From Mycobacterium sp. (GTDB lineage Bacteria > Actinomycetota > Actinomycetes > Mycobacteriales > Mycobacteriaceae), in contig NZ_PKEK01000051.1 of assembly GCF_002863225.1 (NCBI RefSeq), positions 124,001 to 188,000 on the forward strand: DNA of 64,000 nt. The letters run 5' to 3'. Each line of letters opens with the position of its first letter. The stretch's first letter is position 1. Positions 33,517-42,289 of the stretch are shown here, piece after piece. The notes beneath the pieces are model-generated. The model was not told the DNA's origin, made no database searches, and saw nothing but the letters and a program-made list of their open reading frames with translations. The translations under genes were made by a program, and so were the position numbers.

Positions 33517-34392
33517 CTAGGGCAGATCGCCCGCGCACCGGAATCCGATGTGGGTGGTCGAGGTGTCCTGCGACTGCGGCGAGCGCGCCGCGGGCCGGTA
33601 GCGGTGGCAGTACTCCGGGGCACAAAGGTGTGAACCGCCTTTGAGGGTCTGCGTCACGGTCGGGTCGGCGGGTCCGGTTGGCGCACAACAACTCTTGGGC
33701 GGCTGATCGAGCCGATGGTGGGCGGAGAACTCGGTGGTCGTCCATTCCCAGACATTGCCGATCATGTCGAACAGTCCGAACCCGTTGGGCGGGAACGCCG
33801 CCACCGGCGACGTGCCGGGCCATCCGTCGTTGCGATAGGGAAAGCTGCCCTGCCAGGTGTTGGCCATCGGTGTGCCGCCCGGCTTCTCCTGGTCACCCCA
33901 GGCATAGGTGGTGTCGGCTCCCCCGCGCGCGGCGTATTCCCACTCGGCTTCGGTCGGTAACCGGCGACCGGCCCAGCGGGCATACGCGGCCGCATCGGGA
34001 TAGGCCACCTGCACCACCGGGTGATCGGCCCGACCGTCGACACCGCTGCCCGGGCCGAACGGGTGGCGCCAGCTGGCACCCGGCACCCAGATCCACCACT
34101 GCCGCCAGTCCCGTAAGTCGACCGGACCGGGCGTGGGCTGGAAAACCATTGCGCCAGGCTGGAGTTCAGCCGGATCCGCTCCTGGATACAGCTTCGGGTC
34201 GATGGGTTGCTCGGCCACTGTGACATAGCTTGTCGCGCCGATGAATTCGGCGAACTGCGCGTTGGTCACCGGGTGCCGCTCGATCGCGAAGGCGTCGACC
34301 GCCACGGTGTGGATCGGTGCTTCCTCGGGGTAGAAGCTGGTCGAGCCCATCCGGAACGACCCGGGTGGCAGTGCGACGAGCTCGGTCGGCAT
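33517..34392 (-). CDS. Formylglycine-generating enzyme (sulfatase-activating)
   Basis: FGE turns the Cys of a CxPxR motif into formylglycine, which sulfatases need. The 291-residue product has the FGE-sulfatase fold: VALPPGSFRMGSTSFYPEEAP at the start, RRLPTEAEWEYAARGG, FGLFDMIGNVWEWT and TLKGGSHLCAPEYCHRYRPAAR. The last segment holds Cys257 and Cys262, spaced like the catalytic cysteine pair of bacterial FGE. The obvious client is AtsA (37265-39616). It corresponds to Rv0712; here it is separated from atsA by a lipoprotein gene and a PE-PPE pair. Confidence 0.94.
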   Translation of the reverse strand: MPTELVALPPGSFRMGSTSFYPEEAPIHTVAVDAFAIERHPVTNAQFAEFIGATSYVTVAEQPIDPKLYPGADPAELQPGAMVFQPTPGPVDLRDWRQWWIWVPGASWRHPFGPGSGVDGRADHPVVQVAYPDAAAYARWAGRRLPTEAEWEYAARGGADTTYAWGDQEKPGGTPMANTWQGSFPYRNDGWPGTSPVAAFPPNGFGLFDMIGNVWEWTTTEFSAHHRLDQPPKSCCAPTGPADPTVTQTLKGGSHLCAPEYCHRYRPAARSPQSQDTSTTHIGFRCAGDLP

Positions 34393-34396
34393 GAGT

Positions 34397-35092
34397 TCAG
34401 GGTATGACGACCGCGAAGTCCTGCGTGAGGGTGGTTTTCGCGGCGCCGAACCCCGGGGTGTCGAGCGGGCCCTCGATGTGAATGGCGACCAGGTAGTCGG
34501 CGGTGTTGGTCCAGATGTGGGTGAGCCGGTCAGCGAACTCCACGGTGCCCGACGGTTCTACGAACGTCCCTACCAGCTTTTGACTGCTGTACCCGCAGAA
34601 TTTGGCGCCCAGGGTCTGGACCTGAAAGTCGGACCTCGAGTGCGCCAATTTGGCCGCATAGTCGGAAAACGCCCGGGCGGGATCGAGTTTCGTCGCGACG
34701 ATGGTCACGGTTCCGGTCATCCCGTCGGGGCCGCCGAGCGTCAAAGCCAGATCCCGCTGCCCGGGTTCGCTGGTCCAGCCGTCGGGAACGGTGACGGTGA
34801 TCCGCGGTGCGGCCGAATCGTCAACCTGCGCCACGGTGCCGAGGCCGTCCCCACCCGGCGCCGGAAAGCAGACGAACGCGTTGGGCGGGACCGGTTGTCG
34901 CAGCGTCGTCTCGATCCCCGGAGCCGGCCTGCCCTGGTGCGTCGGGGGTTGACGTGACGGCGACACCACCGACCCACCTGTCCAGGCGGCCACTCCGTCG
35001 ATGTTTCTGACGCACCCCGGCAGCGCGGCGATCGTCAGCAGACCGGCGGCGCCCAGCGCTGCCCAGCGGACTCTCGACGGCGGTTCAGTCAC
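34397..35092 (-). CDS. LpqN/LpqT-type lipoprotein
   Basis: The 231-residue product has a lipoprotein signal (MTEPPSRVRWAALGAAGLLT followed by IAALPGC, lipid Cys27). A single alpha/beta domain follows, like LpqN/LpqT proteins: ITVTVPDGWTSEPGQRD, GTVTIVATKLDPARAFSDYAAKLAHSRSDF and a C-terminal YLVAIHIEGPLDTPGF. It lies 4 bases upstream of the FGE gene on the same strand and is probably cotranscribed. LpqN-type proteins bind mycolate-pathway factors in M. tuberculosis; whether this one does is unknown. Confidence 0.78.
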   Translation of the reverse strand: MTEPPSRVRWAALGAAGLLTIAALPGCVRNIDGVAAWTGGSVVSPSRQPPTHQGRPAPGIETTLRQPVPPNAFVCFPAPGGDGLGTVAQVDDSAAPRITVTVPDGWTSEPGQRDLALTLGGPDGMTGTVTIVATKLDPARAFSDYAAKLAHSRSDFQVQTLGAKFCGYSSQKLVGTFVEPSGTVEFADRLTHIWTNTADYLVAIHIEGPLDTPGFGAAKTTLTQDFAVVIP

Positions 35093-35197
35093 GCGAGAAG
35101 GCTAGCGCCTGCGCGACAAGGCCGTGGGTGAACGGCCATCACCCATCGCCGCGCTGACGGCGTCTGCAGATCGAACACCGTTGAGGCGCAGTCATAC

Positions 35198-36784
35198 TCA
35201 GTCCCGCTCGGGCCCGCTGTCCGTTGCTTGGTGCGACCAGGCGCTCGGCAGCAACGGAAGAGTGGGTCCGCCGCCGAAATCGTCGCTGGGTAACGTCGCC
35301 AACCCCGCCGCCTGCCCGGCGGCGGCTTTGTGCACCGTCCCGGCCAACCCGAGCGGCCCCGCGCCACCCTCGGAGGATGCCGTCGGCTGATCTCCCGGGG
35401 GCGCGGTCCAGTCCGGATCGACCCCGACATCCATGAACGCGTCGGCGTAGTCGTCTTGGCGTGCCTGCCGCTGCTGCTTCCTGCGCGCCCGGCGCTTCGC
35501 AGCCGCGGCATCGGCCACCGCGGCGGACTCGGCCGGCGCCTGCAGTCGTTCGCTCGCGCTGGCGCTGTTCTTACCCCCGAAGTCGAATCCGATGCCAGGA
35601 CCACCACCGAAACCGATCAGGTAGGGCAGGCCGAAACCGCCGCCGGGCGGCGGGGCCGGTGGCGCCGACGGCGTCGGAGCGCTCGGTGCGGTACCGGACG
35701 CGGTAGCGGCCGCCGGGGCCGGAGCAGGTGTCGGCGCCGCAGATACGGCGGCCACGGCCAGGGAGCCGGCGTGCACCGGCGGTGCCAGCGCAACGGCGGC
35801 CGGGACCGCCACGGGATCGAGGGCGCTCAGACCTGACACGTCGAAGGGGATCGCGCCGACTACCGCGGCGATGGCTGCCACGGACGAAAGGCTGGACAGC
35901 AGAGGCAGGAAAGGGGCGGTCAGGTAGACGGGTATGAGGATGTGCGCAGCCAGTAGCGCCGGCAGAAACTGGAAGATGGCTTGCAGCGGATTGGTGAACA
36001 ACACTTCGACGAATTGCTCGAGACCCTGCAGGATTTCCAGGTAGTTCAGCAGCACATCGATCGGTGGCGCGGTGAAGATGTTGATCGGGTTGAACACCGA
36101 ATACGGCACCCCGTTCAGGGTGTAATTCCCTGGGTCCCAGATGATCCCGTTTTGCTGCAGCAACCAGGCGACGAGGTCGTCCAGCGGGGTCACCAGGTAA
36201 GGCGGATTCGGCGGCAACGTCGCGGCGGGTCCGGCCGCCGTATCCGATTTCACGATCACCGGGGCCGGGCCGGTCTGCGGCGTCGACGCCACCGCCGAGC
36301 CCACCACCGATTGATAGGTGCTCATCGTGGTGGCTGCCTGAATCCACATCCGCGCATAGTCGGCTTCGTTCAGCGCAATCGGAATGGTGTTGATACCAAA
36401 GAAGTTGGTCGCCGTGAGCACTCCGTGCGCCACATGGTTGGCGGCCAGCTCCGGGACCGTCGGCATCGCCGCCAGCGCCGCGGTGTAGGCCGTCGCGGCT
36501 GTCTCGTGCTGGGCCGCGGCCGCCGCGCTGTTGGCGCCGGCCTGAGTCAGCCACGCGGCGAAGGGGGCGTTCGCGGCGGCGAACGAGTCCGCACTCGGGC
36601 CTTGCCAGGCGTCGGCCTGCACCTGTGCCACCAGCGCGGTGAGTTCCGCTGCGATCGCGGAATATTCAGCGCTGAGCGAGTTCCACGCACCCGCCGCCGC
36701 CAGCAACGCCCCAGGACCCGGACCGCTGCTCAACAGCGTCGAATGAACCTCTGGGGGCGCGGCTATCCAAATGGGCGCCGTCAC
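35198..36784 (-). CDS. PPE family protein, PPW subfamily
   Basis: The 528-residue product starts at a GTG at 36784 (MTAPIWIAAPPEVHSTLL). It has a PPE domain to about residue 175, a WQGPSA segment and a hydrophobic middle. The C-terminus has the PPW-type markers LGLAGT (variant of GFxGT) and PTLPLLPSAW (PxxPxxW). It is a close paralogue of the PPE at 39674. Upstream lies a gutted PE gene whose stop is two bases away (TGAcgGTG), so the usual PE partner is missing. The further upstream open frame to 36865 is not PPE sequence. Confidence 0.88.
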   Translation of the reverse strand: MTAPIWIAAPPEVHSTLLSSGPGPGALLAAAGAWNSLSAEYSAIAAELTALVAQVQADAWQGPSADSFAAANAPFAAWLTQAGANSAAAAAQHETAATAYTAALAAMPTVPELAANHVAHGVLTATNFFGINTIPIALNEADYARMWIQAATTMSTYQSVVGSAVASTPQTGPAPVIVKSDTAAGPAATLPPNPPYLVTPLDDLVAWLLQQNGIIWDPGNYTLNGVPYSVFNPINIFTAPPIDVLLNYLEILQGLEQFVEVLFTNPLQAIFQFLPALLAAHILIPVYLTAPFLPLLSSLSSVAAIAAVVGAIPFDVSGLSALDPVAVPAAVALAPPVHAGSLAVAAVSAAPTPAPAPAAATASGTAPSAPTPSAPPAPPPGGGFGLPYLIGFGGGPGIGFDFGGKNSASASERLQAPAESAAVADAAAAKRRARRKQQRQARQDDYADAFMDVGVDPDWTAPPGDQPTASSEGGAGPLGLAGTVHKAAAGQAAGLATLPSDDFGGGPTLPLLPSAWSHQATDSGPERD

Positions 36785-36786
36785 CG

Positions 36787-36903
36787 TCAGTCGCCCGGAT
36801 CGAAGGGGTACCGGGACCCCGACGCGTCCGCGGTGCGCGTGCTCAACGCCCCGGCATTCGAACAAGCAGCGGCGAACTTTTCAGACTGAACGCGGATCGT
36901 CAT
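36787..36903 (-). pseudogene. PE gene with internal in-frame deletion (38 codons left)
   Basis: The short frame begins MTIRVQSEKFAAACSNAGAL, which matches the first 20 residues of the PE at 41239 (MTLRVVPEGLAAACSGVEAL). It ends GSRYPFDPGD, which matches the last residues of that PE (GSSSYLFSVG). About 65 codons are missing between the two parts, yet start, stop, ribosome-binding site and the TGAcgGTG link to PPE are kept. The product could not form the two-helix PE hairpin. It probably survives as a leader that couples PPE translation, or is simply decaying. Confidence 0.75.
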
Positions 36904-37264
36904 GACAGTCACTCCTCACGCTGGCCGGGTCGCAGAATCGGGCGGATCTGTCGATCAGATTGGCAATGACGACGGATGCGTTCAAGCCCGGCATCGGGCG
37001 GGGCCAGCCCCCGGTTTGCATCCGACAGCGACGCAATTCAGGCCCAACTCATATCTAATTACTATGGAAATAGCGGCAATTCAGCCTCTTTGCGGCTGCC
37101 ATAGCGAACCGTTGTTCGGCCACGATCACGGCTTCGAATCTCGCTGGTTTCTGCTCGGCCAACGGCTACCGAGGCCGAAACTCGATCAATTATGCACTGA
37201 CTGATCGCAATTGGTGACACAGGCACCCGCCGTCGTTAGCTTCTGACAAGCCGGGTGCGGTGCG
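36904..37264. other. Intergenic, upstream of PE remnant
   Basis: No gene is visible in this 361-base gap. An AT-rich patch at 37040-37085 includes TATCTAATTA (37052-37061). A near copy, TATCCAATTA (41603-41612), lies upstream of the intact PE gene, so these may be parts of related promoters for the two PE-PPE pairs. Confidence 0.4.
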
Positions 37265-39616
37265 TCAGTCACACGAAAAGGCCAGTGCCAATTCCTTTTC
37301 CACGTCGTGATACGGGCGACCGGAGACGTCGACGGTGACCTGTGCGATGGTGCCGCCGGTGAACGCGAATGGCGCCTTGTAGCGGCTGGACACCGCCGAG
37401 CCGCCATTGCGCCCCACCGTGATGCCGGCACCGGCCAGCCCGAATGTCCCCGGGTGCGACTGAACTCCGGTCAGCGAGCCCACATTCGCGTCGTCGATGA
37501 ACAGCGTGACGTCACCGAGCGGCGTGTGGCTGTTCTCGACCGTGCCGGTGCGGGCGTAGCGGACGCCGAAGACGTGCCGGCCCAGCGGCACCGCCCCCGA
37601 CGACGCAACCTCCTGCTGGCGCTCGCCGAGGAAGTTGTAGACGTAGTGCAGCCGTCCGTCCTGGATGAAGAGCACGTGTCCACCGTGGGCGCCGCCGTGC
37701 TTGAACAGCACGCCTTCGGCTCCGGTGGTGTCGAGGGTGGCGTCGGCCAGCACCGCGAACGAGCGGCCGCGAATCTCCACCGAGGCGCCGGTCGCTACCT
37801 CTGCACAGTCGGGGTAATAAATGTAGCTGTCCCGCTCCCTCGACAGAGACGGCCGTTGCCGCGTCAACGTCTCGAATATGTTGAGGTCCGACAGGGGCAG
37901 ACCGTTGTACTTGCCCGCCTCCGAGAACCACAGTGCCTTGAGCTCTTCCAGTTTGTCGGGGTGCTCGGCGGCCAAGTCGTGACACTGGCTGCGATCGGCC
38001 TCGATGTGGAACAGTTCCCAGCGGTCGTCGTCGAAGTGCCCCCAGCCCGCGGGTGTTGCGGCGTGCACGGTGTTGGCGAACCATCCGTCGTGCCAGATCC
38101 CTCGCGTACCCAGCATCGTGTAGAACTGGGTCTCCTTGCCGGTATCGGCGGATGAATCCAGCAGCGCCGCTTTGAAGCTCACTCCGTCCAAGGGCTTTTG
38201 CGCGATGCCCTTGACGGTGTCCGGCGCCTCGATGTTCAGCAGGTCGTAGACAGTCGGGGTGATGTCGGAAACGTTGACGTAGTTGTCCCGGACTTCGCCG
38301 TGGGCCGTAATCCCGTTGGGCCACGACACAATTGCGGTGTCGGCGATGCCACCCTCGTGCGACGCATAGCGTTTGTAGAGCTTGTACGGGGTGTTGAAGG
38401 CCATCGCCCACCCGATTGGATAGTGATTGTAGGTCTGCGGGCCCCCGAGCTTGTCGAACACCTTCATGCTCTCTTCGACGGTGTCGATGTAGCCGTTGAA
38501 GAACTTGCCCTCGTTCACCGACCCGTTGGGGCCGCCTTCGCCGCTGGCACCGTTGTCGGAGATCACCACGATCAAGGTGTTGTCCAGCTGGCCTGATTCC
38601 TCGAGATAATCCAGGATCCGCCCGATTTGAGCGTCGGTGTAGCTCAGGAACCCGGCGAACACCTCCGCCATCCTGCTGAACAAGCGCTTCTCGTCGTCAT
38701 CGAGCGAGTCCCAAGGCCGTACGGTGTCTTGCAGCGGCCATGGCTGACCGTCGGGTCCCTTGACGTCGAGGTAGGGGTTGACCGGCGACAGCTCGGTGTC
38801 GGGCGGCACGATGCCGAGCGACTTCTGGCGCTCCAACACGATCTCGCGGTAGCGCTCGTAACCCATGTCGAACCTGCCGGCATAACGGTCGGCCCACTCT
38901 TGGAAGACATGATGCGGCGCGTGACCGGCGCCCGGGCAGACATAGCTGAACCACGGCTTGTCGGGCGCGATCACCTTGGCGTCGCGGATGAACTCAATCG
39001 TCTTGTCCGCGAGGTCCTTCGACAGGTGGTAGCCCTCTTCCGGGGTGGCGGGCGGGTTCACCGGGTGGTTGTCGTACACCAGGTCCGGGTACCACTGATC
39101 GGTCTCACCGCCCATGAATCCGTAGAACCGTTCGAAGCCTCGCGATGTCGGCCAGTGTCGCTTGGTCGAGGCCACGTTGGACTCTTCAAGAGGGGTCAGG
39201 TGCCATTTGCCGACGCAGTAGGTGTTGTAACCCCGTTCGGCCAATACCTCTGACAGTAAGGCGGTTTCGAAGGGAATCCGGCCGTTGGAATTGGGGAAAC
39301 CCTCGGTGAACTCCTCGATCATCGCCATGCCGACGGTGGTGGCGTTGCGTCCGGTCAACAGGGACGCCCGGGTGGGCGAACACAACGCGGTGGTGTGGAA
39401 CTGCGAGAGCCGCACACCGCGGTCGGCGATCCGCGACATCGCCGGCATCTCGACCAGGCCACCGAAACAGTCCCAGGTGGCGATGCCGGTGTCGTCCCAC
39501 ACCAGATACATGACATTGGGTGCGTCCGCCGGCGCGGTGGGCGCAGCGTACGGACCCCAATCTGGTTCCGAATCGCGGATATCCAGTTCGATTTTGCCGT
39601 TGAACTCGGTAGCCAT
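37265..39616 (-). CDS. atsA: Arylsulfatase AtsA
   Basis: AtsA hydrolyses sulfate esters using formylglycine made from Cys79 in LCSPTRASLLTGR (CxPxR motif). The 783-residue product (start MATEFNGK at 39616) has NVMYLVWDDTGIATWDCFGG with the metal-binding Asp residues, KWHLTPL with the Lys/His pair, VISDNGASGEGGPNG (Asp-Asn metal ligands), and a C-terminal beta domain (GGTIAQVTVDVSGRPYHDVEKELALAFSCD). Length and content match Rv0711. The ORF could begin four codons earlier (MRPA), but MATEF matches the family. The matching FGE lies 2.9 kb downstream on the same strand. Confidence 0.94.
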   Translation of the reverse strand: MATEFNGKIELDIRDSEPDWGPYAAPTAPADAPNVMYLVWDDTGIATWDCFGGLVEMPAMSRIADRGVRLSQFHTTALCSPTRASLLTGRNATTVGMAMIEEFTEGFPNSNGRIPFETALLSEVLAERGYNTYCVGKWHLTPLEESNVASTKRHWPTSRGFERFYGFMGGETDQWYPDLVYDNHPVNPPATPEEGYHLSKDLADKTIEFIRDAKVIAPDKPWFSYVCPGAGHAPHHVFQEWADRYAGRFDMGYERYREIVLERQKSLGIVPPDTELSPVNPYLDVKGPDGQPWPLQDTVRPWDSLDDDEKRLFSRMAEVFAGFLSYTDAQIGRILDYLEESGQLDNTLIVVISDNGASGEGGPNGSVNEGKFFNGYIDTVEESMKVFDKLGGPQTYNHYPIGWAMAFNTPYKLYKRYASHEGGIADTAIVSWPNGITAHGEVRDNYVNVSDITPTVYDLLNIEAPDTVKGIAQKPLDGVSFKAALLDSSADTGKETQFYTMLGTRGIWHDGWFANTVHAATPAGWGHFDDDRWELFHIEADRSQCHDLAAEHPDKLEELKALWFSEAGKYNGLPLSDLNIFETLTRQRPSLSRERDSYIYYPDCAEVATGASVEIRGRSFAVLADATLDTTGAEGVLFKHGGAHGGHVLFIQDGRLHYVYNFLGERQQEVASSGAVPLGRHVFGVRYARTGTVENSHTPLGDVTLFIDDANVGSLTGVQSHPGTFGLAGAGITVGRNGGSAVSSRYKAPFAFTGGTIAQVTVDVSGRPYHDVEKELALAFSCD

Positions 39617-39673
39617 CGCTGGCCTCACTCTCGTAGTGGACCCCCGGGACTACCGATGCAGATTACACCGCCG

Positions 39674-41236
39674 TCAGTTGTCCTGACCCTGTTCGGCGGT
39701 CCAGGTATGCGGCAGCATCGGGACGCTCGGTCCGCCACCGAAATCGTCGCTCTCCAGCGTGGCCAATCCCGTCGCATGGTCGCTGGATTTCTGCACGGTG
39801 CCGGCGAACCCGAGCGATCCGCCACCGCTGTCGGACGCCACCGGGCCGGGCTGCGACGGATCCGCCCAATCCGGATCCACCTCGTAATCCATTGTGGCGT
39901 CGGCATAGTCATACTTGCGGGCCTGCTGGGTCCGCCGCCTGCGCGTCCGTCGTCGAGCGGCTTCGGCCGCGGCAACCTCAGCCGACTCGCCCGGCGCTTT
40001 GAGCCGCGCACTGGCAGCGACGCCGGCCTTGGCTCCGGAGTCGAAGTTGATCGGCGGACCGCCGCCGGTGAAAACCGCGTACGGGATAGCCAGCCCGTGC
40101 GCGGCGGCAGGTGGCGGAGTCGGTGATGCCGGCGCCGAACCTCCGGCAGCGCTGGGCGCTGGCGCAGCAGAGACGGACGGAGCAGGGGCCGTGGGCGCCA
40201 CCGTCGCTGCGGCGAGCGGGGTCGAGGCGATCACGGGGGCGATCGGCAGCGCGGCTATCGGCGGGAGCGGCGGAAGGAAGGGCTGGAAGAGCGAAGGGTC
40301 GATCAGGCCCACCACAGCGGCCACGGAGGCCACCGCTGCTGCGGCGGCGGCCGGCAGGGTCGTGAGGGTGGAACTGGCCGCGACCGCGGCGGCGACCACC
40401 GGATGCGCCACCAGGAATGCGATGATGTTGGCCGGTGTCAGGCTCGCCAGCGCCGCTTGAGGATTGGTGGCCAGCAACTGGGCGAAGGTCTCGAGTTCCT
40501 GAACGAGCGTGACCGTGTTCTTCACCCAGTACAGCTGCGTCAACGGGTCGGTGTACGCCGAATAGGGCAAGCCGTTGATGGTGCCGGCGCTCGGATCCCA
40601 GGTGATGCCGCGGGCCTGCAGGAACTGCACGATGATCTGATCCAGCGGCGTTTCGGTTGCGGCAGACGGCGACGCCGTCGAGTTGGTTTGACTGTCCGCC
40701 TTGAGAATTGGCGGCGCCGGCTCGGTCACCGGTGTCGCCGCAACAGCAGATCCGGCGACCGCCTGATACGTGCCCATGGTGGCGGCGGCCTGAATCCACA
40801 TGCGCGCGTAGTCCGCTTCGTTCAACGCGATCGGAATGGTGTTGATCCCGAAGAAGTTGGTTGCCACCAACACGCCGTGCACCACGTGGTTGGTGGCCAG
40901 CTCCGGCAGGGTCGGCATTGCGGCCAATGCGGCGGTGTGGGCCGCGGCCAGAGTCTCGTGCTGAGCGGCGGCGGCGGCGCTGTTCGCGCTGGCTTGGTTG
41001 AGCCAGGTCAGGTACGGCGCGTTCGCGGCGATGAACGACTCTGCACTCGGTCCCTGCCATGCGCCGGCCTGCACCTGGGCGAGCAGCACGGTGAGTTCGT
41101 CTGCCACATCGGTGTATTCGGTGCTCAACGAAGTCCAAGCGCCGGCCGCTTGCAGCAGCGGGCCGGCCCCGGGACCGCTACTCAACAGCGTCGAGTGCAC
41201 CTCCGGCGGTGCGGCGATCCAGATCGGCGCGGTCAC
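39674..41236 (-). CDS. PPE family protein, PPW subfamily
   Basis: The 520-residue product starts at a GTG at 41236 (MTAPIWIAAPPEVHSTLLSSGPGAG). The PPE domain runs to about residue 175, with WQGPSAESF and FFGINTIPIALNEADYARMWI. The C-terminus has GFAGT and PSVPMLPHTW, the PPW-type markers. The PE gene ends two bases upstream (TGAcgGTG), so this is an intact PE-PPE pair. atsA starts 58 bases beyond its stop on the same strand. The pair is a paralogue of the broken pair at 35198-36903, with atsA between them. An upstream open frame to 41509 belongs to the PE region in another frame. Confidence 0.9.
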   Translation of the reverse strand: MTAPIWIAAPPEVHSTLLSSGPGAGPLLQAAGAWTSLSTEYTDVADELTVLLAQVQAGAWQGPSAESFIAANAPYLTWLNQASANSAAAAAQHETLAAAHTAALAAMPTLPELATNHVVHGVLVATNFFGINTIPIALNEADYARMWIQAAATMGTYQAVAGSAVAATPVTEPAPPILKADSQTNSTASPSAATETPLDQIIVQFLQARGITWDPSAGTINGLPYSAYTDPLTQLYWVKNTVTLVQELETFAQLLATNPQAALASLTPANIIAFLVAHPVVAAAVAASSTLTTLPAAAAAAVASVAAVVGLIDPSLFQPFLPPLPPIAALPIAPVIASTPLAAATVAPTAPAPSVSAAPAPSAAGGSAPASPTPPPAAAHGLAIPYAVFTGGGPPINFDSGAKAGVAASARLKAPGESAEVAAAEAARRRTRRRRTQQARKYDYADATMDYEVDPDWADPSQPGPVASDSGGGSLGFAGTVQKSSDHATGLATLESDDFGGGPSVPMLPHTWTAEQGQDN

Positions 41237-41238
41237 CG

Positions 41239-41547
41239 TCAGCCCACCGAGAAGAGGTATGACGAGGACCCCGCCGCGTCGCCTGCGGCGTAGCTGGTAC
41301 CCGACTCCCCCACTCCGAGCCCCGCGCGCCCGAGTTCTTCGGCACCCTGAGCGGCAACCGCCGCGTGCAATCCACCGCGGACGCTGAATTCCGCGGCGCT
41401 CTGCAGCGACACCGGATCTGCGGCGGGCGGGACGACGGCGGTGATCAGCGGTGCCGCAGCGGCGTGCGCGGACGCCAAACGAGCGGTCAATGCCTCTACC
41501 CCGGAACAAGCAGCGGCCAAGCCTTCGGGAACGACGCGCAAAGTCAT
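41239..41547 (-). CDS. PE family protein
   Basis: The 102-residue product (MTLRVVPEGLAAACSGVEALTARLASAHAAAAPLI) is a bare PE domain with the Pro-Glu pair at residues 7-8 and a typical length. There is no PGRS or other extension. PE proteins pair with PPE proteins in a four-helix bundle for type VII export. The translation of the PPE gene is coupled through TGAcgGTG. An upstream in-frame GTG at 41556 adds three residues; the ATG is preferred. Confidence 0.88.
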   Translation of the reverse strand: MTLRVVPEGLAAACSGVEALTARLASAHAAAAPLITAVVPPAADPVSLQSAAEFSVRGGLHAAVAAQGAEELGRAGLGVGESGTSYAAGDAAGSSSYLFSVG

Positions 41548-42289
41548 TATTGCCACTCCTTCGATGGTTTGGTCGGGGCTGACACAGGGAGCATTGGAAA
41601 TCTATCCAATTAGGGTGCGACCGCCTGAGATGGACAACCGGGCCGCCGGCGCACCGGAGCTCGTTGTACCAACCGCACTTCCAGCGGACTGAGTGCGAAA
41701 AATGCTGAGCTGCAGGCTATTTCAGATACCAACTTGGCATATGTACTGCTCAGGGCGCTACTGTCTACACTTTTTTGAATCACGGTGGTTTTGATATCGC
41801 CTCCGCGTCAACGTGTTTCAGAAATTGAAGTATTTCGGTTCGAATGGTCGTCACGACCCCCGGAAAGCGACCCGGTGTGCTCGGGTGTCCGCGGCGGTTT
41901 CCCTCATGGTGATTCGAGCCGAAGCCCGCCGCCGCCAACATCGTTCGCACCGGCTCCCGGCGGATGGCCCGCCTCAGCCTGCCGGGCCGGAGATGCCTCT
42001 GTTCAAGCTCAAAAGCTCAGTGGCGCAGAGTATTTGACATGGCCGCTCGTTACAGAAACGCAGCCGCCACGGACGGAGGCGGGCCGCGGGCCAGAGGTGC
42101 CCGCGTAGTCACCGTCATCGCCGTCATGCCGAGCACCCACAGCGGCTCACGCCCCGCCGTTACGCCCGTCGACGACACACGTCGTAGAGTCCCGTGGTAT
42201 CCAGGTAGGCAAGCTAACTAGCTGCCGCATAGTGTGCTGCCGCCCTGCGCCGACCCTGCCCGAGATACGGGCCGAACTCTTGGAGCGTC
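41548..42289. other. Intergenic, PE gene / transporter
   Basis: This 742-base gap has no gene that I can support. The frames inside it lack family similarity and natural composition. The left end holds the likely PE-PPE promoter (TATCCAATTA at 41603-41612, 56 bases before the PE start). A run of T bases near 41770 and low GC between 41700 and 41830 mark the middle. Confidence 0.45.

Noticed and set aside
41785..42108. Small open frame of 107 codons in the 742-base gap
   Set aside because: No start context, Pro/Ser-rich low-complexity composition and no family similarity.
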